Shown here in pieces: positions 44,556 through 53,937 of a stretch of 64,000 nt of DNA (position 1 is the stretch's first letter; every line of letters begins with the position of its first letter). Source of the DNA: Stackebrandtia endophytica (GTDB lineage Bacteria > Actinomycetota > Actinomycetes > Mycobacteriales > Micromonosporaceae). The position numbers and the translations under genes were made by a program. The DNA lies in assembly GCF_006716355.1 (NCBI RefSeq), contig NZ_VFOW01000001.1, positions 5,518,001-5,582,000 of the forward strand. Reading direction: 5' to 3'. A model generated the notes under the pieces. The model did no database searches, was not told the DNA's origin, and saw nothing but the letters and a program-made list of their open reading frames with translations.

Positions 44556-44593
44556 GTCGGAACTCCTCACCTGTTCGTCCGGTCGATCCGGAC
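44496..44593 (-). promoter_or_regulatory. Leader RNA with long-range pairing (candidate attenuator)
   Basis: On the minus strand AGGTGAGG (44572-44565), the leader ribosome binding site, is complementary over 8 bp to CCTCACCT (44503-44496), which lies just before the main start codon. Upstream there is a GTCCGG / CCGGAC hairpin at 44577-44593. The pairing encloses the leader peptide. Confidence 0.5.
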
Positions 44594-44733
44594 ACGGAGG
44601 CCGTCGCGTGCTCGATGTGGCACGCCGGGCAGCCTGAACCCGGTCACCGACCCCGGCGATGCGAGGGCGACGATGGGGCGAGGTTAGATGGGTGTCATCG
44701 GTCGGGCAACCGATTAATCGCTGAGCGGTCGGA

Positions 44734-45507
44734 TCAGCAGTCGAGCATTCGGCGCACTATGGACAGGCCGACGACCTCGCCGGGCCCGGCCTGCGGCACC
44801 AGGTAGACCGGGCAACCCAGTTCCTGAGCGCCCGCATCGGCCAGCGTGTCGCCGACCATCAGGCAATCCTCCGGGTCGGTCTTCAACCGGACGCACGCCT
44901 CACGGAAGATCGCCGGTTCAGGCTTGGCCCAACCGACTTCATAGGAGAGCACCCAGTGGTCGATCAGGTCGTCGAACCCGAGGTGTTTGACCACCGGTCG
45001 GATGTCGAACCCGATGTTGCTCACCAAAGCGACCGGGATACCCGCCTCACGCAACGCCCTCAACGTCGGGATCGTGTCGGGGTAGGCCACCCAGCCCTCC
45101 GGAGTGCACAGCCGGTCGTACATCGCCTCGGCGAAACCGTCGAACGCTCCCGAGGTCTGTGAGGCCAGACCGACGAACGCCTCTCGATGGTCGGCCTCGG
45201 TGAGGTCACGGTCGGCCCACGCGGCGGCGAAGGACGGTTGAATCTTCGGCGGTAGGCCCGAACCCACCCACCCCAACGCGCCGAGCGCGTCGGCCAACAC
45301 GGTTGATCGGTACTCGGGCAGTTCGACACCACACCGCGAAGCGGCCTCTTCCACAGCTCTGGGAAGCGGTTCAAGCTGTGCCACGGTGCCGTGGAAGTCG
45401 AACATGACCGCTCGTATCGGCCGAACGGGTGAAGAACTGCTGGCTTCATCACTGTCGTCGGGTCGCACGAATGGGACAATACGGCTGCCGATTCCACCGG
45501 TCTCCAC
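44734..45507 (-). CDS. HAD-family hydrolase
   Basis: 257 residues. Motif I is VMFDFHGTVAQLE (about residue 34-46): the usual DxD is DFH here, so the acid/base Asp+2 is replaced by His. Motif II VSNIG, motif III around WAKPEPAIF, motif IV VGDTLADA. The fold is a Cap-1 haloacid dehalogenase-like hydrolase. The N-terminal ~30 residues before motif I are poorly conserved, so a later start is possible. Substrate unknown. Confidence 0.8.
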   Translation of the reverse strand: METGGIGSRIVPFVRPDDSDEASSSSPVRPIRAVMFDFHGTVAQLEPLPRAVEEAASRCGVELPEYRSTVLADALGALGWVGSGLPPKIQPSFAAAWADRDLTEADHREAFVGLASQTSGAFDGFAEAMYDRLCTPEGWVAYPDTIPTLRALREAGIPVALVSNIGFDIRPVVKHLGFDDLIDHWVLSYEVGWAKPEPAIFREACVRLKTDPEDCLMVGDTLADAGAQELGCPVYLVPQAGPGEVVGLSIVRRMLDC

Positions 45508-45563
45508 CGACCCCGCCGCGCGGCGGGGTCCACCTGCTTGGACGCGGCGATTAGTCTTTGAAC

Positions 45564-48269
45564 ATGACCACTCCCGCCGAACAATATGCCGCTTCCCGGC
45601 GGAGGGCCGCCTACCCCCAACTCACCGATTTCGCTGCCGACTACTCATTCGGCCTGGACGAGTTCCAACAGCGGGCCTGCGAAGCGTTGGAGGAGGGATC
45701 GGGCGTACTCGTGTGTGCCCCCACCGGCGCGGGAAAGACCGTGGTGGGGGAGTTCGCGGTGCACCTGGCGCTGTCCTCAGGACGCAAATGCTTCTACACC
45801 ACCCCCATCAAGGCACTGTCGAACCAGAAGTTCCACGACCTGCAGCGCATCCACGGCGAGGACAAGGTCGGCCTGCTCACCGGTGACACCGTGATCAACG
45901 GTGAGGCGCCGGTGGTGGTCATGACCACCGAAGTGCTGCGCAACATGCTCTACGCCGGCTCCAACACCCTCGGCGGTCTCGGTTTCGTCGTCATGGACGA
46001 GGTGCACTACCTCGCCGACCGGTTCCGTGGCGCGGTGTGGGAGGAGGTCATCATCCATCTGCCCGCCTCGGTGAGCCTGGTGTCGTTGTCGGCGACCGTA
46101 TCCAACGCCGAGGAGTTCGCCGACTGGCTGGTCTCCCTTCGCGGCCACACCGAAGTCGTGGTGTCCGAGCACCGACCCGTCCCACTGTGGCAACACATGT
46201 TGGTCGGACGACGCATGTTCGACCTGTTCGCCGACTCCGAGGCCGCCGCCGGCCAGGAGGCGCATCCCCAACTGCTGCGGTACATCCGGGAACAGGAGCG
46301 GCGCCTGGGATACGACCGACGGGGCCGCCCCCGACGAGGGAAACCCACCTACCGAAGTGACGTCGTCGCCAAACTCGACGGCGAGGGCCTGCTCCCGGCG
46401 ATCGTGTTCATCTTCAGCCGGGCCGGTTGCGACGCCGCCGTCGGGCAATGCCTCGCCGACGGCATCCGGCTGACCGACCCCGGCGAACTCGCCGAGATCA
46501 CCGCGCTGGTCGAGGAACGCACCTCCCACATCACCGCAGCCGACCTCAACGCATTGGGCTACTACCCCTGGCTGGAGGGCCTGCAACGCGGATTGGCCGC
46601 CCACCACGCGGGTCTGCTGCCGGTGTTCAAAGAGATCGTCGAGGAACTGTTCCTACGCGGCCTGGTCAAGGTGGTCTTCGCCACCGAGACCCTCGCGTTG
46701 GGTATCAACATGCCCGCCCGTTCGGTGGTCCTGGAACGTCTCGTCAAGTACAACGGCGAAGAGCACGTCGACCTCACCCCCGGCGAATACACTCAGCTGA
46801 CCGGTCGTGCCGGTCGACGCGGCATCGACGTCGAAGGCCACGCCGTCACCATCTGGACCCCCGAAATCGACCCCCGGCACGTCGCCGGGCTCGCCTCGAC
46901 CCGCACCTATCCGCTGAATTCCAGCTTCACACCGTCCTACAACATGGCGGTCAACCTGGTGACCACAGTGGGTAGTGACAAGGCGCGGGAACTGTTGGCG
47001 TCCAGCTTCGCCCAGTTCCAAACCGACCGCAAAGTCGTCGGACTCGCCGAACAGGCCAAGGCCGCCAAACGTGCCGCCGCCGAATTCGACGCCGCCATCG
47101 AATGCGACCAAGGCGACTTCGAGGAATACTTCGAACTGCGCATTGCCGTGGTCGACCGGGAGAAACGGGCGTCCAGGCAACGCAAAGCCGACGCCCGAAG
47201 CCAGGCCCAGACCTCACTGTCCCGACTGCGCGTCGGCGACGTCATCCGTATCCCCTCCGGGCGACGTGCCGGCCTGGCGGTCATCCTGGACCCGGGAGTC
47301 GGCCGCGGTGGCCGACACGGCGAGATCCGACCACTGGTCGTCACCGAAGCCCGTTGGGCCGGCCGCCTGGCCGGATCGGCCTTCCCGACCGAAGTGGACT
47401 CGATCGCCCGAATCAAGATCCCCAAGAACTTCAACCACCGCAACCCCGCCGCTCGCCGTGACGTCGCCGCCCAGCTGCGCGCCGCCGCGGCAACCGCACC
47501 GGAGGGCCGCCGCCGACGTCGAGGTGCCGCGCAGGGCGACCCGGAACTCGACGACCTGCGAGCCCGGTTGCGGGCACACCCCTGCCACCAATGCCCCGAC
47601 GTCGAAGACCACGCCAGACAGGCCGGTCGACGTTACCGGCTGCTCGCCGACTACCGCCGACTCCAGAAACGGGTCAACGAACGCTCCGGATCACTGGCAC
47701 GCACCTTCGACCGAGTCTGCGACATGCTCGCCGAATACGGCTACATCGCCGCCGGTCACGTCACCGCCGACGGCGCGATCCTGTCCCGCATCTGGTCCGA
47801 GGCCGACCTCCTGGTGGCCGAATGCACCCGGCACGGCGACTGGTCGCATCTCAACCCCGCCGAACTCGCCGCCGTCGCCAGCACGGTCCTATACGAATCC
47901 CGCAGAGACGGCGACATGTCACCGACACTGCCCCAGGGATCGATAGCCACCGCCGTAGCCGCGACCCAACTGCGATACGACCACATCGCCCGCGACGAAC
48001 GCGAACGAGGACTCTCCCTCACCCGCGAACCCGATCTCGGCTTCGTCTGGCCGATATACCGTTGGGCCCGCGGCGAACCCCTGGCCAAGGTCCTGGCCTC
48101 CGGCGACGGACCCGACGGCTTCATGCCGGCCGGTGACTTCGTCAGGTGGACAAGACAAACCATCGACCTCCTGGGACAACTCGCCGAAGCCGCCGGCGGA
48201 GACTCCCCGCTCTACCAAACCGCCCGGGATGCGGCCGAGCTCATCAAACGCGGAATCGTTGCGGGCTGA
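45564..48269 (+). CDS. helY: Ski2/Mtr4-like DEAD-box helicase HelY
   Basis: 901 residues. Helicase motifs: APTGAGKT (Walker A), TTPIKALSNQKF (Ia), DEVH (II, in VVMDEVHYLADR), SLSATVSN (III), ATETLALGINMPARSVV (V), QLTGRAGRRGID (VI). The C-terminal half resembles the ratchet/DSHCT domains of Ski2-like RNA helicases. HelY is widespread in actinobacteria, often linked with proteasome genes; it probably unwinds RNA. ATG 45564 preferred; TTG 45558 possible. Confidence 0.92.
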   Translation: MTTPAEQYAASRRRAAYPQLTDFAADYSFGLDEFQQRACEALEEGSGVLVCAPTGAGKTVVGEFAVHLALSSGRKCFYTTPIKALSNQKFHDLQRIHGEDKVGLLTGDTVINGEAPVVVMTTEVLRNMLYAGSNTLGGLGFVVMDEVHYLADRFRGAVWEEVIIHLPASVSLVSLSATVSNAEEFADWLVSLRGHTEVVVSEHRPVPLWQHMLVGRRMFDLFADSEAAAGQEAHPQLLRYIREQERRLGYDRRGRPRRGKPTYRSDVVAKLDGEGLLPAIVFIFSRAGCDAAVGQCLADGIRLTDPGELAEITALVEERTSHITAADLNALGYYPWLEGLQRGLAAHHAGLLPVFKEIVEELFLRGLVKVVFATETLALGINMPARSVVLERLVKYNGEEHVDLTPGEYTQLTGRAGRRGIDVEGHAVTIWTPEIDPRHVAGLASTRTYPLNSSFTPSYNMAVNLVTTVGSDKARELLASSFAQFQTDRKVVGLAEQAKAAKRAAAEFDAAIECDQGDFEEYFELRIAVVDREKRASRQRKADARSQAQTSLSRLRVGDVIRIPSGRRAGLAVILDPGVGRGGRHGEIRPLVVTEARWAGRLAGSAFPTEVDSIARIKIPKNFNHRNPAARRDVAAQLRAAAATAPEGRRRRRGAAQGDPELDDLRARLRAHPCHQCPDVEDHARQAGRRYRLLADYRRLQKRVNERSGSLARTFDRVCDMLAEYGYIAAGHVTADGAILSRIWSEADLLVAECTRHGDWSHLNPAELAAVASTVLYESRRDGDMSPTLPQGSIATAVAATQLRYDHIARDERERGLSLTREPDLGFVWPIYRWARGEPLAKVLASGDGPDGFMPAGDFVRWTRQTIDLLGQLAEAAGGDSPLYQTARDAAELIKRGIVAG

Positions 48270-48284
48270 TTCGCTCGTCCAGGC

Positions 48285-48640
48285 ACGTGTCTGGCTGCGT
48301 CGCAGGCTTCCTTGCCTACCAAAACCGTAGGTGGCGGAAGTCTGCGTCTTGCCATACGCGCACCTGGACGGGCGAATCCCGGGTTGGGGTACGTGTCTGG
48401 CGGCGTTGCGGGGTTCTTTGCCTACCGAAACCGTAGGTGGCGGAAGTCTGCGTTTTGTGCTGCGCTTTTGGTTTGCCTTCGGCAGGACGCCGCACCTGGA
48501 CGGGCGAATCCGTGGGCCAGCATGTGTCTGGTGGTGTTGTGGTCTGGATTGCCCTATGGGGACTGTGGGTAGCGCTGGTCCACGTCTCGCGTTCTGCGGC
48601 GGCCAGCGGAACGCTGTACCTGGGTGCGGTGCGCTTGGAT
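48285..48640. repeat. Degenerate ~106-bp tandem repeat block
   Basis: Three related units start at ACGTGTCTGG (48285), ACGTGTCTGG (48391) and ATGTGTCTGG (48532). Units 1 and 2 share long stretches such as CCGTAGGTGGCGGAAGTCTG and GCACCTGGACGGGCGAATCC. Unit 2 carries ~35 extra bp; unit 3 is more diverged. Each contains CCTAC...GTAGG, a small hairpin. The 507 bp between helY and the MBL gene have no convincing gene otherwise. Confidence 0.8.
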
Positions 48641-48776
48641 GCCGTCCCCGGGTTGGCGAGCGTTGATCGGTGGCGCCGTGTGACGAACCGACGGGTGCGG
48701 TCGCGTTGTCGTGGCGGGAAGCGGATGCCGAACTGTTAGCTTGATGGGACGAAGTGGAGGGGAGCGACCGAGACCG

Positions 48777-49403
48777 ATGAAGATCACAAAGTTCACCCAC
48801 GCGTGTGTCCGCATCGAGTGGCGGGATCGAAACCTCGTGATCGACCCTGGAGTGTGGAGCGAACCCGGCGCCCTGTCGGGCGCCGACGCGGTGCTGGTCA
48901 CCCACGAGCACATCGACCACATCGACGTGATGCGCCTGGCCGGGTGCGGAGTACCCGTGTTCCTACCCGAGGACGCCGAATTGGGCCCCTCCGACATCGC
49001 CGACCGGTTGGCGATCACCAGGGTCTCCAGCGGACAGACCTTCACCGCAGCGGGATTCCCGATCACCGCGGTCGGAGGGCGGCACGCCACGATCTACGGA
49101 GACAAGCCCGACTGCGCGAACCTCGGGTACATAGTGGCCGATCAGCTGTATCACCCGGGTGACTCGCTGCACGTCCCCGCCAAGCCCGCCGAAGTCCTGT
49201 GTGTACCGCTGCAGGCGTCATGGCTCAAAACCGATGAGATGATTGACTTCGTCAAAGCCGTCAAACCGGCCCAGTCATTCGGCATCCACGACGGACAGGT
49301 CAACGATCGAGGCCTCGAATCATTGAACGGTTGGCTGGCCGCCGAAGTCGACGGCTACCGCTACCTGCGTCCCCGTCAATCCCTCATCATCGATCACCTG
49401 TGA
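48777..49403 (+). CDS. Metallo-beta-lactamase-fold protein (UlaG-like)
   Basis: 208 residues. Metal motif VTHEHIDHIDV (about residues 40-50), preceded by LVIDPGVW, and GIHDGQVNDRG near the end, as in UlaG-type hydrolases. ATG 48777 follows a purine-rich GGAGCGACCGAGACCG leader. Not in an operon. Substrate unknown. Confidence 0.82.
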   Translation: MKITKFTHACVRIEWRDRNLVIDPGVWSEPGALSGADAVLVTHEHIDHIDVMRLAGCGVPVFLPEDAELGPSDIADRLAITRVSSGQTFTAAGFPITAVGGRHATIYGDKPDCANLGYIVADQLYHPGDSLHVPAKPAEVLCVPLQASWLKTDEMIDFVKAVKPAQSFGIHDGQVNDRGLESLNGWLAAEVDGYRYLRPRQSLIIDHL

Positions 49404-49594
49404 CGGAACCGCCGTAGAAACCGATCGGGCGCGGTCCCTTGTCGAAATTCACGGCGGTAATGACGGGCCAGCGGCATCTCGGCGCCACCTGACGCCCGCG
49501 CGGGCCACGGGACTGCCGCAATCTATCGACGAAGGGCATGTCATGCGGTGAGCGTCCGATTGTGACGGCGACGGGCTTTCCGATCGCTGAGCTG

Positions 49595-49626
49595 TCATGG
49601 TGCCGAACCGATGCTCGGCACCATGA
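49595..49626. terminator. Terminator downstream of kamA
   Basis: TCATGGTGCCGA / TCGGCACCATGA, perfect 12-bp stem with an 8-nt loop, 9 bp beyond the kamA stop codon (kamA reads toward it). The remainder of the 232-bp gap shows no feature. Confidence 0.85.
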
Positions 49627-49635
49627 ACACGTTGA

Positions 49636-51063
49636 TCAGGCGCTGGCGGCGCGGGAGACGGCGGCTTGGGCGTTGCCGTCGGCCGTCACCTGCTGCGCCG
49701 AGTGGCGGTCGGACCACCACTTCCGGCCTGCCTCCGGCAACGTGTCGATCGGGTCGTAGTACGGGTACTCCCGCTGCAATGCCTCCGCATCGTCCATCTC
49801 GATGGAGGTCCGGTAGTTCTTGGTCCAGTAGGAGATTCCCCGCTCCTGGTCGTAGCGACCCAGCTGGTGCACCCAACGCTTTCCGACGAACGGCACGTCG
49901 CAGATGATGCGCGGCGTGGCATAGCCGGGCAGGTAACCCATGATGGCCGTCTGCAGGTCCTGGGCGGCAGCGACCGAGGTGCGCCAGTGTTCCGAGTTGG
50001 GGATCATGTCGCACATGTAGAAGTAGTACGGCAGGATGTTCGCCTCACCCTGCAGTGCGAAGCACAGGTCGAGCAGGTCCGCGGCGGTGTCGTTGACCCC
50101 GCGCATCAGCACTCCCTGATTGCGGACGTCGCGGACTCCGGCGTCCAACATGGCCGCCGCGGCGCGAGCCACCGTCGGCGTCAGTGACTGGACGTGGTTG
50201 ACGTGGGTGTGGATCGCGAGGTTGACACCCCGGTCACGGGCCGTCTTGGCGATGCGCCCCATCCCGTCCACGACGTCGGCCTGCAACCAGTGCTGCGGCA
50301 GACCCATGAGCGCCTTGGTCGCCAACCGGATGTCGCGGATCGTCTCGATGTCGAGCAGACGCGCCAGGAAGTTCTCCAGGTTCTTCCACGGCACGTTGGC
50401 CACGTCGCCGCCGGAGACGACGACGTCGCGGACCCCCGGATGTTCCTGGAGGTAGGAGATCATGTTGTCGTACCGGGCGGTCGGCTTGAGCTTGAGCTTG
50501 AGCTTGTCCACGGTGGGGGTGGAGTTGCCCACCAGGTCCATGCGGGTGCAGTGACCGCAGTACTGCGGGCAGGTCGACAGCAGCTCGGCGAGCACCTTGG
50601 TCGGGTAGCGGTGGGTGAGTCCCTCGGCGACCCACATGTCGTGCTCGTGGAGCGAGTCGCGAGTCGCATACGGGTGGGACGGCCAGTCGGTGCGCCGGTC
50701 CGACAGCACCGGCAGCATGTACCGCCGAATCGGGTCGGAGTAGTAGGCATCGGTCCACGACCCGGCGGCGGTGTCGGTCAGGGTCGGAGCCATCGTGTTG
50801 AGCATCTGCGGCGGCAGCAGCATGGACATCGTGGCGCGCTGCTCGCCGTCGGCGGCGAGGTCCTCGTAGAAGCGTTCGTCAACGCGATCGCCGAGCACCT
50901 TGCGCAACTGGTTGACGTTCTTCACGCAGTTGACGCGCTGCCACTGGGCGCTGGCCCAGTCGGCGTCGCTGACATCGGCCCAGCCGGGAAAACGGCGCCA
51001 ATCCGGTTCGACCAACTCGGCGCGAGCGTATTCATACGGTTGTCCGGTCTGAACAGTCGCCAT
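49636..51063 (-). CDS. kamA: Lysine 2,3-aminomutase (radical SAM, PLP)
   Basis: 475 residues; converts L-lysine to L-beta-lysine. Radical SAM triad TCPQYCGHCTRMD (CxxxCxxC, about residues 160-168), VRDVVVSGGDVANVPW (SAM-binding GGD), IHTHVNHVQSLTP and the PLP region with GVLMRGVNDTA. Near residue 185 an alternating KLKLKLKP, encoded by a 6-bp tandem repeat, is unusual. Start 51063 (MATVQTG) has AAGGTGG upstream. Divergent from kdd, with an inverted repeat between. Confidence 0.95.
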   Translation of the reverse strand: MATVQTGQPYEYARAELVEPDWRRFPGWADVSDADWASAQWQRVNCVKNVNQLRKVLGDRVDERFYEDLAADGEQRATMSMLLPPQMLNTMAPTLTDTAAGSWTDAYYSDPIRRYMLPVLSDRRTDWPSHPYATRDSLHEHDMWVAEGLTHRYPTKVLAELLSTCPQYCGHCTRMDLVGNSTPTVDKLKLKLKPTARYDNMISYLQEHPGVRDVVVSGGDVANVPWKNLENFLARLLDIETIRDIRLATKALMGLPQHWLQADVVDGMGRIAKTARDRGVNLAIHTHVNHVQSLTPTVARAAAAMLDAGVRDVRNQGVLMRGVNDTAADLLDLCFALQGEANILPYYFYMCDMIPNSEHWRTSVAAAQDLQTAIMGYLPGYATPRIICDVPFVGKRWVHQLGRYDQERGISYWTKNYRTSIEMDDAEALQREYPYYDPIDTLPEAGRKWWSDRHSAQQVTADGNAQAAVSRAASA

Positions 51064-51133
51064 GGTGCCACCTTCGCTAGATTTCACGGCCTGGGCGGAA
51101 GAATAGCGTAAGTCTTCCAGGTGTCAAGCTACC

Positions 51134-51165
51134 TTACCGAAGGATTTTCGGCTATCCTCCGATAA
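51134..51165. promoter_or_regulatory. Imperfect inverted repeat between kamA and kdd
   Basis: TTACCGAAGGAT and ATCCTCCGATAA form a 12-bp dyad with two mismatches and 8-nt spacer, in the centre-right of the 126-bp divergent promoter. A smaller GGAAGA / TCTTCC dyad lies at ~51100-51115. Good candidate operator controlling lysine catabolism in both directions. Confidence 0.5.
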
Positions 51166-51189
51166 ACGTCAATCAGTTCGGAGCTTGTC

Positions 51190-52248
51190 ATGTCTGCCGC
51201 GCCTTTGTCCCCGATCGGGCTTCATCGGGTCGTCAGCCCGCCGGGAGTTCTGCCGCAGGCGGCGACCCGCCTCGACGCCGACCCCACCCCGGGCCGTGAC
51301 GAGGTGCTCATCCGGGTGCAACGGCTGAACCTCGACGCCGCCTCATACCGTCAACTGCACACCGCCCACGACGGCGACGGCACCGCCATCCGGGACGCGG
51401 TCGCCGGGATAATCACCGAGCGCGGCAAGATGCACAACCCGGTCACCGGCTCCGGCGGAATGCTCATCGGCACCGTCGAGGCGGTCGGACCCGACTCCCC
51501 GCTGGGACTGGCGGTGGGCGACCGCGTCGCCACCCTGGTATCTCTGACCCTGACCCCGCTGCGCATCACCGACGGCCTCGCCGACTGGGACGGACTGTCG
51601 GAACAGGTGCCCTGCGACGGGCACGCGGTCCTGTTCGCCCGCTCGATCGCCGCACGACTTCCCGACAATGAGTCGGACGAACTCGCGTTGGCCGTCTTCG
51701 ACGTATGTGGCGCGCCCGCATTGACCTCACGCATCGTTCGGCGCCACCGCACCCTCACCGGACAATCGCCCACGGTCGCGGTTCTGGGTGCGGCCGGAAA
51801 GAGCGGCAGCCTGTCGTTGGCCGCAGCCCGTGACGGCGACGCCGCCCAGACCATCGCGCTCGTCCGGGACGACGCCGAGGCGGGGTTGATTCGTGAGGCC
51901 AAGTTGGCCGATCACGTCGCCGTCGCCGACGCCACCAACGCGGTCGCCACCGCCGAAGCGGTCACCGCGGCAACCGGTTCCGGCGCCGACATCACCGTGG
52001 TGTGCGTGGACGTCCCCGGCTGCGAACACGGCGCCATCCTGTCCACCGCCCAGGGTGGCACCATCATCTTCTTCTCCATGGCCACCTCCTTTCCCGCTGC
52101 CGCGTTGGGCGCGGAGGGGCTGGCCGCCGACGTCGAGATGATCATCGGCAACGGTTACACCCCCGGCCACGCCGATTACGCGCTCTCCCTGTTGTCGACC
52201 GTTCCCTCGATCCGCTCGATGTTCGAAGCCAGGTTGGCGGCAGACTAG
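51190..52248 (+). CDS. kdd: L-erythro-3,5-diaminohexanoate dehydrogenase
   Basis: 352 residues. Kdd oxidises 3,5-diaminohexanoate to 3-keto-5-aminohexanoate with NAD(P). A Rossmann motif VAVLGAAGKSGSLSLAAARD (about residue 196-215) and the N-terminal HRVVSPPGVLPQAATRLDAD are typical of the family. First gene of the kdd-amidohydrolase-kamD-kamE-[rloAB]-kal-mutL unit. Confidence 0.9.
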   Translation: MSAAPLSPIGLHRVVSPPGVLPQAATRLDADPTPGRDEVLIRVQRLNLDAASYRQLHTAHDGDGTAIRDAVAGIITERGKMHNPVTGSGGMLIGTVEAVGPDSPLGLAVGDRVATLVSLTLTPLRITDGLADWDGLSEQVPCDGHAVLFARSIAARLPDNESDELALAVFDVCGAPALTSRIVRRHRTLTGQSPTVAVLGAAGKSGSLSLAAARDGDAAQTIALVRDDAEAGLIREAKLADHVAVADATNAVATAEAVTAATGSGADITVVCVDVPGCEHGAILSTAQGGTIIFFSMATSFPAAALGAEGLAADVEMIIGNGYTPGHADYALSLLSTVPSIRSMFEARLAAD

Positions 52249-52398
52249 AGCCGGTCTGGTAGATCCAGACGGGTTCCCATCGACGTGAGTGGGTTGTAGG
52301 TGGCAGAGGCGTCAAGTCCGGTGGCGGCCCCGGTGGCTGCGCATGGATTCGCGTCGAACCATCCTCGACACACGATGATCAGACAGGCTTAAGGCACC

Positions 52399-53937
52399 AT
52401 GACTGACAAGACCACCCTGTATCGCAACGGACACGTTCTCAGTCCGGCCTTCCCCGCCGCCACCGCGCTGGCGGTGACCGGGACCAAGATCAGTTGGCTG
52501 GGCGTCGACGCCGACGCACCCTCCTGCGACGAGACCGTCGATCTGGCCGGGCGCCTCGTGACTCCCGCGTTCGTCGACTCGCACGCCCACGTCACCGGTA
52601 CCGGCAGTTCGTTGTCGGGCCTGAACCTGTCGCGGGTCAAGAACGCCACCGAGTTGCTGGACGCCGTGTCGGCTGCCGCCGAGAAACTGCCGCGCACCGC
52701 GATCGTGATCGGGGCCGGATGGGACGAGACCGAATGGGACGATCCGCGCCTGCCCACCCGTGAAGAGGTGACCCGGGCCGTCGACGGTCGTCGGGCATAC
52801 CTGTCACGCACCTGCGGGCACACCGGGATCGCTTCGGCGGCGCTGTTGTTGGAGCGCCCCGAACTCTCCGAAATGGAGGGTTACCACGAGACCGGCGTCC
52901 TCACCCTCTACGCGCACCGCCACGCACGCACCGCGGCGTCGGCGGCGATTCCGGAGACGCAGCGCACCGACTGGCAGCGTGCCGCGCTGCGGCGGGCGGC
53001 CGAACTGGGAATCGCCGCGATCGTGGAATGCGGTATGCCCTCCGACGGATCGGGTGGTGGCGAGGCCGACTTCACCGGTCTGCTGGCACTGGCCGATGCC
53101 GAGTCACTGCCCCGGGTCTACGGCTACTGGGGCGAGTTGGCCGCCGCCGGCAAGGCCCGTGAACTGGGTGCCCACGCGTGTGCGGGCGACCTGTCGGTGG
53201 ACGGATCGATCGGCGCGCACACCGCCGCGCTACGCGACCCTTACTCCGACGCCGACACCTCCGGCCACGCCTACCTGTCGGCGGAGGACGTCGAGCAGCA
53301 CATCATCAACTGCGCCGGATACGGCATGCAGGGCGGTTTCCACGCCATCGGCGACCAGGCCATCCAGAACGTGATCACCGGTGTCGCCGCGGCGGCCCAG
53401 ACCCTGGGGTTGGAGACGGTGCGCGCCGGACGCCACCGCGTCGAGCACGCCGAGATGCTGGACAAGTCGTTGATCGCCGGGTTCGTCACCTTCGGGTTGT
53501 ACGCCAGCGTCCAGCCGTCGTTCGACGCCCGTTGGGGCGGTGCCGACGCCATGTACGCCACTCGGTTGGGAACCGAGCGCGCGATGGCCTCCAACCCGTT
53601 CGGCTCGCTGGCCGGTGTCGGTGTGCCATTGGCCCTGGGGTCGGACTCCCCGGTGACACCGTTGGATCCGTGGGGCGGTGTGGCGGCGGCGGTCAACCAC
53701 CGCAACCCCGTCCAGGGACTGTCACCGACGGCGGCCTTCGCGGCGCACACCCGCGGCGGCTGGCGCGCCCTCGGTGACGACAGCGCTGGCGTTCTGGTGC
53801 CGGGCAGCCCCGCCACCCTCGCGGTGTGGGACCGGACCGAGGCGGGACTTCCCGATCTGTCGGGTGACGCGCCCCTGCCAACCTGCCGTCGTACCGTGCT
53901 CGACGGTGAAACCATCTTCGACGAGGAGAATCAGTAA
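52399..53937 (+). CDS. YtcJ-like amidohydrolase of the kam cluster
   Basis: 512-residue metal-dependent hydrolase. VTPAFVDSHAHVTG carries the first metal His pair (about residue 60), GGFHAIGDQA a later ligand, RHRVEHAEML another, and LGSDSPVTPLDPW the final Asp. The form matches the YtcJ group of amidohydrolases. Its role in lysine breakdown is unclear; it may deacylate or hydrolyse an intermediate or a related amide. Shares one base (TAATG) with kamD, so it is tightly coupled. Confidence 0.75.
   Translation: MTDKTTLYRNGHVLSPAFPAATALAVTGTKISWLGVDADAPSCDETVDLAGRLVTPAFVDSHAHVTGTGSSLSGLNLSRVKNATELLDAVSAAAEKLPRTAIVIGAGWDETEWDDPRLPTREEVTRAVDGRRAYLSRTCGHTGIASAALLLERPELSEMEGYHETGVLTLYAHRHARTAASAAIPETQRTDWQRAALRRAAELGIAAIVECGMPSDGSGGGEADFTGLLALADAESLPRVYGYWGELAAAGKARELGAHACAGDLSVDGSIGAHTAALRDPYSDADTSGHAYLSAEDVEQHIINCAGYGMQGGFHAIGDQAIQNVITGVAAAAQTLGLETVRAGRHRVEHAEMLDKSLIAGFVTFGLYASVQPSFDARWGGADAMYATRLGTERAMASNPFGSLAGVGVPLALGSDSPVTPLDPWGGVAAAVNHRNPVQGLSPTAAFAAHTRGGWRALGDDSAGVLVPGSPATLAVWDRTEAGLPDLSGDAPLPTCRRTVLDGETIFDEENQ

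Noticed and set aside
48285-48640. CRISPR array
   Set aside because: Units differ in length (106 and 141 bp), are degenerate and there are only three; no short regular repeats or cas genes.
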